The notes below the pieces were generated by a model that had not been told where the DNA came from, ran no database searches, and saw only the letters and a list, made by a program, of their open reading frames with translations. A DNA stretch of 26,543 nucleotides from Ruminococcus sp. UBA3665. Its GTDB lineage: Bacteria; Bacillota; Clostridia; Oscillospirales; Ruminococcaceae. The translations under genes were made by a program, and so were the position numbers. Below, in pieces: positions 1 to 6,448 of the stretch (position 1 is its first letter; every line of letters starts with the position of its first letter). Location of the stretch: NCBI GenBank assembly GCA_002373165.1, contig DFJS01000075.1:1-26543 (forward strand), written 5' to 3'.

Positions 1-18
1 TCTAGTTTCTAGGGTACA

Positions 19-459
19 TTATAAATAGCCCGTTGTTTCGGGATTTGGTGTTCCGTAAATTGCAGTATTATATTCAGATTCGCCAATACTTTCCTGAATC
101 TGCAATGTGATTTCTCCGCCGTTTGTAGTGAAGCTCTTAAAAATATAGCCGCCATTGACACGATACCATGTTGTGTCTTCATATTCTGCATCGGCATACA
201 GCTTATCAGTATTTTCAATTACAGAAGATTCTGAATAGGGAGAATCTTTATCAGAAAACCGGAATGACTCCGGATGCGGATTATCCGTTCTGACATAAAA
301 ATATTCGTTAAACGGCTCCATCAGGGGATAAATTTCATAAGTATACTGCAAAGCATCAATATCTTTGCAGGTATAATCCGCTGCATTTGCATTCACAGCA
401 GGAATTGCAGCAGCTGCCAATACCGCAGCAATTAAAAAAGATAACTTTTTACTAATCAT
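19..459 (-). CDS. Small secreted protein of unknown function
   Basis: A 146-aa product beginning MISKKLSF with a clear Sec signal peptide: lysines at positions 4-5, a hydrophobic Leu/Ala core, and a likely cut after the NANA stretch near residue 28. The mature part is acidic and rich in Tyr, Asn, Asp and Ser with no motif I recognise. The frame stays open upstream to 642, but the start at 459 is preferred because the signal peptide begins there and AAAGGA lies about 12 nt upstream. The protein ends only 18 nt from the window edge and has no second domain, so it may be a stand-alone small exoprotein or a truncated larger one. It is separated from the sirtuin region by about 330 nt that includes a U32 remnant. 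Function unknown. Confidence 0.6.
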   Translation of the reverse strand: MISKKLSFLIAAVLAAAAIPAVNANAADYTCKDIDALQYTYEIYPLMEPFNEYFYVRTDNPHPESFRFSDKDSPYSESSVIENTDKLYADAEYEDTTWYRVNGGYIFKSFTTNGGEITLQIQESIGESEYNTAIYGTPNPETTGYL

Positions 460-792
460 ATTGATTGATTCATTCCTTTCAATACTGTATTTCAAATTCT
501 TCAGAATAAATGCATCCGGAAGAAGATCTTCCATACTCTCACGCCTGCTTTCGCAGTAAAGAAGACTGACAGCGAAAAGCAATGTCCGGGACTGTTCCGG
601 CAGAAAGCGAAGAAACGGCAAATCTGTCAGAGAAGGTTCCAAAAAGTAACTGTAGACTAGTCGCCGAAGAACCCGTTAATGCCGCGATTACATTGACTGG
701 CACTGCCAAGCTTTAATCCTCCATAAACAGCATCACAGCCTGCTGATATGGCAGAGCATCCTTGTTCAAAACTGCCTGCCGGAGCTAAAATT
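460..792. other. Intergenic stretch with remnant coding sequence and an imperfect stem-loop
   Basis: No intact gene is visible in these 333 nt. The part from 657 upward holds the U32-peptidase remnant listed separately. The part from 460 to 656 is open on the minus strand but encodes nothing I recognise and lacks a good ribosome binding site at its upstream ATG. It contains an imperfect inverted repeat (546-554 against 572-581, nine pairs with one bulged base), which could fold in the leader of the small secreted-protein gene. I see no convincing consensus promoter here. Confidence 0.35.
546..581 (-). repeat. Imperfect inverted repeat in the leader of the small secreted-protein gene
   Basis: The arms TGCTTTCGC (546-554) and GCGAAAAGCA (572-581) pair over nine bases with one bulge around a 17-nt loop. 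No T-run follows, so it is not a typical terminator. It lies about 90 nt upstream of the start codon at 459. Confidence 0.25.
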
Positions 793-821
793 TCAATATT
801 TGATTTCAGACAGCACTTCAT
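657..821 (-). pseudogene. N-terminal remnant of a U32-family peptidase
   Basis: A 54-codon frame starting at an ATG (819-821) with a GGAG Shine-Dalgarno 6 nt upstream, overlapping the 3' end of the sirtuin gene by 29 nt. Residues 9-20 read IEILAPAGSFEQ, followed by SAGCDAVYGG. This is the hallmark opening of U32 peptidases (family pattern E-[IL]-LAPAGSxE, then AGxDAVY-GG). U32 proteins are normally several hundred residues long, so only the first 35 or so recognisable residues survive before the frame diverges and stops at TAG (657-659). The good ribosome binding site and the overlap suggest it was once translationally coupled to the sirtuin and lost its body by deletion. A short unrelated ORF that merely resembles the motif is less likely. 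Confidence 0.6.
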
Positions 822-1623
822 GAATATCTCCGTTGATAAGAATACTCTGCTCTGCTATCTGGTCGGGGGCATACGCTTCTCCGTAATTCAGGCAGGCATA
901 AATTGCTTTAGGATTCTGTGCCGTCATTTTCCAAAATGGGTATTTGATGATAACAGGCGTATTGCAGCCCACACCAAGCTCCAGAAACAGGATTTGCTGT
1001 CCCTTGTGGGATTGCAGAAAATCATCATACCGCTCCGCTGCTCTGTGCCAGCCCTCGTCCTCGACAAACATATCATCGGAGCGCAGATTCATCGTCATGG
1101 GCTTACCGCATTTCGGACATTTTGGTATCAGACCAGTGGGTATCTTCATATTCTCCTGAAATTCCACCATATCCTTGACGACAGCTTCATTATCATAAGT
1201 CTGAATATGGCAAGGACCGGAGCATTGGAACAGCCCATAATCGCCCTGTGTGTAAAACAGACGGCTCTTGTCAAAGCCTGCCTTCTGAAATTGATGGTCA
1301 ACATTCGTAGTAATCACGAAATAATCCTTGTCCTTCACCAGTTCAAACAGCATCTTGTAAGTGCCGTTGTCAAGATCCATATAGCGGTTGCACCAGATGA
1401 AGCGTGACCAATACGCCCACATTTCCTCCTGCGTTTCAAAGGGGAAGAATCCGCCCGTATACATATCGTGAAAGCCATATTTCGCCTCAAAATCCGAGAA
1501 GAAACGCTCAAAGCGTTCTCCCGAATAGGTAAATCCAGCAGCTGCGGAAAGTCCTGCGCCTGCACCGATGACGATGCAGTCTGCATTTTCTATCCCGGCT
1601 CTCAATTTCTCGATCTTTGTCAT
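793..1623 (-). CDS. SirTM-type (class M-like) Sir2 family protein, probable NAD-dependent ADP-ribosyltransferase
   Basis: A 276-aa Sir2-fold protein. Visible NAD-site motifs are GAGAGLS (residues 20-26) and TTNVDHQF (105-112). Four cysteines (134, 138, 169, 172) form the Cys4 zinc ribbon. Where deacetylase sirtuins have the catalytic His of the HG motif, this protein has Gln126 (YTQGDYG), 19 residues after Asn107. That Asn/Gln pair is the signature I recall for SirTM enzymes, which ADP-ribosylate a lipoylated GcvH-like carrier protein. Protein deacylase activity is therefore less likely than ADP-ribosyl transfer. The start at 1623 is chosen because GTGAG lies 7 nt upstream; the in-frame ATG at 1641 has no Shine-Dalgarno. 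SirTM genes usually sit beside a macrodomain hydrolase, GcvH-L and a lipoate ligase; none is present here, and the only neighbour is a U32 remnant. Confidence 0.85.
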   Translation of the reverse strand: MTKIEKLRAGIENADCIVIGAGAGLSAAAGFTYSGERFERFFSDFEAKYGFHDMYTGGFFPFETQEEMWAYWSRFIWCNRYMDLDNGTYKMLFELVKDKDYFVITTNVDHQFQKAGFDKSRLFYTQGDYGLFQCSGPCHIQTYDNEAVVKDMVEFQENMKIPTGLIPKCPKCGKPMTMNLRSDDMFVEDEGWHRAAERYDDFLQSHKGQQILFLELGVGCNTPVIIKYPFWKMTAQNPKAIYACLNYGEAYAPDQIAEQSILINGDIHEVLSEIKY

Positions 1624-1754
1624 AGTATCACTCACTTTCATTGTCGGTTTATGCTTGTTCAGGGATATAAAAGCCAGGAGTTCTTACAATGCGTTCCGAA
1701 AGAAAATACATTTCCTTCGGAATTGACAACAGTCAGAACGCCTGACGGAAAATA

Positions 1755-1773
1755 CTGCGCAGATCAGGCGCAG
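1755..1773 (-). terminator. Weak candidate intrinsic terminator after the VanX-like gene
   Basis: On the minus strand CTGCGC, a 7-nt loop and GCGCAG form a 6-bp GC-rich stem followed by TATTTT. It lies about 50 nt past the stop of the VanX-like lipoprotein gene and would end the long operon before the sirtuin. The stem is short and the T-run is interrupted, so it is only a candidate. Confidence 0.3.
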
Positions 1774-1820
1774 CATTAGAATAATATAAAATTTTTCCGG
1801 CTTTGATAAAAATTGCAATG

Positions 1821-2636
1821 TCATGAACCAGAAGGAATTATTAACTCATAAATATCTGTATCAGAATAATCCCACCATTCTCCCCGGTATCCTGTAAAAC
1901 CGTTTCGGTACATGACTTCTTCAAGCAAGCGGGCATTTTCGGCAGCTTCTGACGAAACATCACTGTAATCTCTGTCAGCCAGAGAAGAAAATTCATCAAA
2001 AGCCGACGGAAGTTCTGCTTCGGAACCGTCTGCACAGACAATGCCGATGTCAATTGTATTTCCGCGGCTGTGACTGGTTACTCCCTTTCGCGGATCGGCA
2101 ACATAAGTGGGATTCGGGCATACTTCCCATAATCTCCATTGTGCTTCCTCAGACCTGTAGGCATCCCAGATAATGATACGGAATCCCTTTTCTTTCAGTT
2201 CTTCCTGAACCAGGGTAAGTTTTTTTACCGTACCATAACAAAGATAAGCTTCTGCATCATCATAGATAACAGTACCGGTAAAATTATTTTCAGTCGCATA
2301 GCGCAGATCAATGACAGCATCGGGAATATAATCCAGAATTCTGACAAGTTCTCCCTGTGCCGGGACTCTTTCGGGTACAGTGGAAAGTACGGTTTCTGTT
2401 TCCGGTTCCGGAGCAGTCGTGCAGGGAACCGCAGAAGGAAGCACAGTTTCGGACTCTGTTTCTGATTCCGGTTCATTTGTACCGGAATCAGCAGAGACAG
2501 CCGCTGCTTTAGTCCGGCTTTCCGTTTCCGTTACAGTACTGCTGAAAGCGGACGGACTTGCATGTTCCTTATCAGCACCGCAGGCAGCCAGAAAGGGAAT
2601 TACCAGCAGACTGAAAACAATTCTTTTTTTCATCAT
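1821..2636 (-). CDS. VanX-like M15 family dipeptidase lipoprotein with altered zinc ligand
   Basis: A 271-aa exported protein with a lipobox LAAC (Cys19), a Ser/Thr/Glu-rich spacer to about residue 95, and a D-Ala-D-Ala dipeptidase (VanX/DdpX, peptidase M15D) domain. Family marks are DLRYATENNFTG near 110-121, the substrate-binding Arg161 in DAYR, and SHSRGNTID with zinc ligands His189 and Asp196. The final motif reads EWWD: catalytic Glu253 is present, but the third ligand (His in the usual EWWH) is Asp256. The family would cleave D-Ala-D-Ala or related wall peptides outside the cell; here zinc binding may be weakened or altered. Two ATGs lie in tandem (2636 and 2633); AGAGGTG is 4 nt from the first and 7 nt from the second, so translation may begin at 2633. 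It is 21 nt downstream of the polytopic membrane gene, so it is probably co-transcribed with the large operon. Confidence 0.85.
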   Translation of the reverse strand: MMKKRIVFSLLVIPFLAACGADKEHASPSAFSSTVTETESRTKAAAVSADSGTNEPESETESETVLPSAVPCTTAPEPETETVLSTVPERVPAQGELVRILDYIPDAVIDLRYATENNFTGTVIYDDAEAYLCYGTVKKLTLVQEELKEKGFRIIIWDAYRSEEAQWRLWEVCPNPTYVADPRKGVTSHSRGNTIDIGIVCADGSEAELPSAFDEFSSLADRDYSDVSSEAAENARLLEEVMYRNGFTGYRGEWWDYSDTDIYELIIPSGS

Positions 2637-2657
2637 GATTCACCTCTTAAAGAAGAT

Positions 2658-3363
2658 TCAATCTTCCACGCTTTTCAAAATCAGCAGAAGGCCGGCCAAC
2701 AGTGTCAGAATCACAAAGAAGGAAGAAAGGATATGCGTTGTAGCGAAATAATGCACCATCGAAAAAAATCCGGCAGTCATCAGCAGGCGCACCGTGGCAA
2801 AAAACAGCTTGTTCGGCAGGGTTTTGACAGCCGTTGGTCTTTTCAGTAAAAACAGCAGAATCAGAATATAGACGGCATCAAAAATACCATAAATTACAGT
2901 CTGGGTTACAGATACTGCCAAGGAAGAACCCAATTTTCCAAACAACCCGTCAATGAATGTGAGAACATAATATCCGCCTATTGATGCCAGACAGAACCCA
3001 AACTGAAACAGTATCTGTTCTTTTATCTTGTCTATTAAATTCCATTTTTCATCTACATAAATTCCCATCAGAACAGCAATCCCATTTCTCACAACAAGTT
3101 CATAGATTACCCACGAAAAAAACAGATGGACAAAAGAATGGGCAAATTCAAAAACAGCAGAAAGCCAGCCCTGTGTACTGCTTGCCGGTACAGGCTGGCA
3201 AGCGCAGATATATTTCCCATAGTTTTTTTCCAAAAGGCAGCATGGAGACGGCTAACTGTGAAAATTCTTCAGCACTGTTGACACCAAAATAAGCACCCAG
3301 ACATATCAGAAGTATGATGACAGTACTAAGATAAAGCAGTGCATTTGACAGATATTTATGCAT
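2658..3363 (-). pseudogene. Polytopic membrane protein split by a +1 frameshift at an A7 run
   Basis: Two overlapping frames read as one protein. The first, from ATG 3363 with AGGAGG 6 nt upstream, encodes a transmembrane helix and runs about 47 residues to SMLPFGKK. The second continues with NYGKYICACQ and four to five more hydrophobic segments to the stop at 2658. The junction is a run of seven A (T7 at 3223-3229 on the plus strand). Removing one A restores a single 235-codon frame, exactly the 706-nt span minus one. The protein would have about six membrane helices and no motif I recognise. It lies 33 nt after the gene ending at 3397 and 21 nt before the VanX-like gene, consistent with operon membership. 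It could be a true frameshift mutation, a homopolymer sequencing error, or a phase-variable or slippage-expressed gene. Confidence 0.65.
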
Positions 3364-3396
3364 AATATCCCTCCTGTTCCTGCTGATATAGAAATT

Positions 3397-4500
3397 CTAT
3401 TTCAGAATGCAGAGAAAGTGCTCTACAGGAATTCCTTCTGCAATTTCGCAGTAGACTTTCTGTGCCTCTCTCCTGTCGTCGAAAAGCCGCATCAGATTAA
3501 AAATAAAATTCCGGAGTTCCGGGATTTCCGCACTGTGGCTATCATACCGGCAGAATCTGCCCATACTGGCACACAGAAACATTCCCAGAAACAGACATGC
3601 CTTCTGCAAGCCGCTCCGATGACAGATATATTGCAGAAATACTTCACTGAGGGTTCCGTGGTACAGCTCTGTACAGATACGGCAGGGAACATAGACTTCT
3701 TCCGACTGAATTTCAAACGAAAAATGCTGTGAGGTATAAAATTTGATATATGTCGCATTGCACCTCATCAGCAGGGAACAGAAGCGGTAATACACGCCCA
3801 GGGCGGCATATTCCTGGCTGTTCTGTGCGGACAGAACCGAAAAATTCAGATCTCTGGGAAGATATTTCAACAGAAGCACAAGATCATCCATCAGGAGCAG
3901 ATTCACATTTTTTTTCCGCCCGGAAAAAAAACCGAATGCTGCCGGATATAGTGCGTTCCAAGGGGCATCCTGTAGATTCTCTCTGGCATGGTGAGAATCC
4001 TGTTTGCAGAAATATTGCATGATACGGCAAGTATATTCTTTTTCCGATTCGTTGTTCTGTCTGTCCGGCAGATTTTCCGGAATATTCCGGCACTGTATGT
4101 CCTTCCGCAGTTCTGTATCCAGATCGAACGCCGGTTCGCAGGGCGGCGGAACATCACCAGTATGCTTTATGATCACCAGCGAAAGTACATCACACAGAGC
4201 CCGGAGCCATTGCAGGCGATTCAGATAATTTCTGTGCAGTTCCTCCAGCTCTCCGGTCAGGTCATAGGAATATTCTGTATTCTCCGGACTGACCAGCCAC
4301 TGCACCAGCGCATCTTTATCCAGAGCCTTACAGGCTTCCAGTTCATCCCATAATTTCTCCATTTTCTGACAAATCTGCTCAAATGCATCATCTGTGCAGT
4401 CAGGCTGATATGTTTTCAGAAAATCCAGAAACAAACGCAGTTTCAGAAGAGATTCTTCCTGGGATTCGGCTCCGGATTTCAAAAATACTTTTAAATTCAT
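3397..4500 (-). CDS. Adaptor-domain protein, paralogue of the GAP1-like gene product
   Basis: A 367-aa cytoplasmic protein with no signal peptide or clear membrane helix. Residues 20-93 carry the domain shared with the two upstream gene products (FLDFLKTY, DDAFEQICQKME, YSYDLTGEL). Residues 150-367 match the last 225 residues of the 674-aa protein encoded at 6449-8473: EYTCRI, FSFEIQSEEVYVP, RICTELYHG, LQKACLFLG and the same C-terminal end ILK. It lacks that protein's N-terminal GAP1-like part and its coiled coil, so it looks like a shortened duplicate. AGGTG stands 7 nt before the start. The gene follows the lectin gene by 29 nt and very likely shares its transcript. Molecular role unknown; the shared domains suggest it binds the same partner as its two siblings. 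Confidence 0.8.
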   Translation of the reverse strand: MNLKVFLKSGAESQEESLLKLRLFLDFLKTYQPDCTDDAFEQICQKMEKLWDELEACKALDKDALVQWLVSPENTEYSYDLTGELEELHRNYLNRLQWLRALCDVLSLVIIKHTGDVPPPCEPAFDLDTELRKDIQCRNIPENLPDRQNNESEKEYTCRIMQYFCKQDSHHARENLQDAPWNALYPAAFGFFSGRKKNVNLLLMDDLVLLLKYLPRDLNFSVLSAQNSQEYAALGVYYRFCSLLMRCNATYIKFYTSQHFSFEIQSEEVYVPCRICTELYHGTLSEVFLQYICHRSGLQKACLFLGMFLCASMGRFCRYDSHSAEIPELRNFIFNLMRLFDDRREAQKVYCEIAEGIPVEHFLCILK

Positions 4501-4529
4501 GATAATTCACCTGTTTTTGTATTTTCAGC

Positions 4530-6422
4530 TCATTCATCTGCTAAGAACGTAATAGAAGTAATGGCAGTATCCTGATATTTATTTCCTGGAAATATGCTTT
4601 CAATCCGGAATGTGACAACATCTGTATCAACTGCTTCCGGAAGCGCAAAAATGCAGGGCTGGGCATCAAATCCGTCAGACAGTTCGACAGTATATTCCCC
4701 TGTATTCCAGATGACAGAAAGTTCTTTGATGCGGTTATTATTATAAAAATCGTTCTCATTTTCGCAGATGCCGTTGTAAATGCTGATCTGCCGGATATGC
4801 TGTGCGGAATCTGCACGAAACGTGAGTGTTTCTCCTATGCCGTCACTGGAATCCCCTTCTGTCCAGGAAGTTCTGATACTGCCGTCCAGTACATTTGCAG
4901 CATCGTAATAATAAGTTCTCTTGGAAGTTTTGATCGGTGCCAGGGTACTGCTTGCAGAAACACTGGTAAATACCGGCTGTGTGACCGGAGCAGGATCGGG
5001 TTCCGGTTCTTCGTACGGGGCAGCCGGAACTTCTGCCGCGGCGATATCATTTTCCGCCGGAACTGTTGGATACTGTATAATCAGCCCCATATTATTGGTT
5101 TTATAATTGGGATGCTGTGATACATCAGGAACATCGTTCAGAGACCATGCCGATTTCACATACCACAGCAGCAGATACGGCTCACGCACATCTTCTTCAT
5201 AATCATAATAAGAAGGCTCGTTCGGATACCAGTGATTACAGGACATCAGATAGTCTGTTTCGGAATCATCCGTCCAGCGGAACCGATAGCCGCCGTCAGT
5301 TTTTTCCGAAAAAGCACCCAACCAGAAATATTTCAAATCACTGTTGGAATTCCGTGCTTCTGCTACAGCATCCAGCACAGCAGTCCAGTCCTCTTCTGAA
5401 TGGATAGAAGCAAGCTGTCCCTCATAAGATTCACAGAGTCTTTTTGCTTCGTCCCAGGTATATTTTCCGGAAATTACACTATACCGGACAGCAGGGACAG
5501 TTTCTTGTACAGTTTCAACGAAAGAGGCTTCCGTAGCAGGGGGCTGTGTTTCAGTCACAGCAGTAGTTTCAGGTTCTGTAGGAGCAGCAGCAGTTTCATC
5601 TGCTGTTCCGAGAGTTTCCGTTTCGGCAGCAGTTTCCTGCTCCACAATAGTTTCAGATGGGGGATCCTGTTCTTCCAGGAACAGAACAGTTTCAGAATCA
5701 GAATCATTTTCGTCTATCTGAGGCAAACTCTGCACATCGGGTTTCTGGAATAGTAGCATATAGATTGCACCGATCAGCAGACAGAATACAAAAACGCACA
5801 TAATTACTATCAGGATATTGACAGGTTTGCCGGAAACAATGCCGGCAGCATCATCGTCATCAAGTTCATCATAATGCTTCTGGTACTCCTGTTTCTGACT
5901 TTCTGCAAGTCTTCTGGCCTCTTCTGCCTTCATTTCTTCCAGCAGTCTTTTTTCTTCCGCGAGTTTTTTTCGTTCTTCTTCCAATTTTCTTTTTTCTTCG
6001 GCGATTCTTTTTTCTTCTTCGACTTTTTTTCTTTCCTCCTCTATTTTTTTCAATTCTTCTGCTCTTTTCAGTTCTTCAATCTGTTTCTGATGCAGAGCTG
6101 CTTGCTCTGCTTCCAGTCGTTTTTGTTCTTCAGCCTGAAGCCGCTGTTTTTCCTGCTGATATTTTTCATGAATATCTGCCAGCTCGCCTGTCAGATCGTA
6201 GGAATATTTTTCATCATTCACAAGCCAGGTCAGAAAGGCAGAAACATCAATATTTCCATTTTCTTCCAGCGAAATCCAGCCTTCTTCCATCTGCTGACAG
6301 AATCTTTCAAAGGTATCGTCATCGCATTCCGGGTCATAGGATTCCAGAAATTTCAGAAAAACTTCCAGCATATGGACAAGTCCCGGTTGAGCTCCTGGTT
6401 TCAGAAATGAATTCAGTTCCAC
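4530..6422 (-). CDS. Transmembrane coiled-coil protein with extracellular C-type lectin and discoidin domains
   Basis: A 630-aa protein from a GTG start. Residues 19-87 are the domain shared with its two neighbours (FLKFLESY, YSYDLTGEL). Residues 87-182 are a Glu/Lys/Arg-rich coiled coil. Residues 201-225 form one membrane helix, followed by an acidic Thr/Glu spacer to about 310. A C-type-lectin-like domain spans about 313-451 (AKRLCESYEGQLASIHS, FWLGA, HWYPNEPS, WSLNDVP). An F5/8 type C/discoidin-like sandwich spans about 487-627 (ANVLDGSIRTSW, IYNG). The topology is coiled coil inside and binding domains outside, so it probably links a surface ligand, plausibly a glycan, to cytoplasmic partners. 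An ATG at 6446 lies in frame, but AAGGAG sits 6 nt before the GTG, and the protein aligns with the 367-aa sibling from that GTG (ELNSFLKPGA against NLKVFLKSGA). It follows the GAP1-like gene directly. Confidence 0.85.
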   Translation of the reverse strand: MELNSFLKPGAQPGLVHMLEVFLKFLESYDPECDDDTFERFCQQMEEGWISLEENGNIDVSAFLTWLVNDEKYSYDLTGELADIHEKYQQEKQRLQAEEQKRLEAEQAALHQKQIEELKRAEELKKIEEERKKVEEEKRIAEEKRKLEEERKKLAEEKRLLEEMKAEEARRLAESQKQEYQKHYDELDDDDAAGIVSGKPVNILIVIMCVFVFCLLIGAIYMLLFQKPDVQSLPQIDENDSDSETVLFLEEQDPPSETIVEQETAAETETLGTADETAAAPTEPETTAVTETQPPATEASFVETVQETVPAVRYSVISGKYTWDEAKRLCESYEGQLASIHSEEDWTAVLDAVAEARNSNSDLKYFWLGAFSEKTDGGYRFRWTDDSETDYLMSCNHWYPNEPSYYDYEEDVREPYLLLWYVKSAWSLNDVPDVSQHPNYKTNNMGLIIQYPTVPAENDIAAAEVPAAPYEEPEPDPAPVTQPVFTSVSASSTLAPIKTSKRTYYYDAANVLDGSIRTSWTEGDSSDGIGETLTFRADSAQHIRQISIYNGICENENDFYNNNRIKELSVIWNTGEYTVELSDGFDAQPCIFALPEAVDTDVVTFRIESIFPGNKYQDTAITSITFLADE

Positions 6423-6428
6423 TTTTTT

Positions 6429-6434
6429 CTCCTT
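6429..6434 (-). promoter_or_regulatory. Shine-Dalgarno that fixes a GTG start for the lectin gene
   Basis: AAGGAG on the minus strand is 6 nt upstream of GTG 6420-6422 and lies inside the longer frame that begins at ATG 6446. That upstream ATG has only AT-rich sequence before it. Alignment with the sibling protein also begins at the GTG. Confidence 0.7.
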
Positions 6435-6448
6435 TCCGTCCGGCATGT

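Noticed and set aside
1723..1728. TTGACA on the plus strand between the sirtuin and VanX-like genes
   Set aside because: No -10 box at the right distance and no plus-strand gene follows.
3223..3229. Programmed -1 ribosomal frameshift at the A-rich slippery site
   Set aside because: The sequence resembles A-AAA-AAC, but the downstream frame is +1 relative to the upstream frame, so a -1 slip would not join them.
5874..6410. Phe/Ser-rich plus-strand frame that looks like a membrane protein
   Set aside because: It is the antisense of the Glu/Lys coiled-coil codons in the lectin gene, which read as Phe and Ser on the other strand. The same applies to 7139-7849 opposite the GAP1-like gene.
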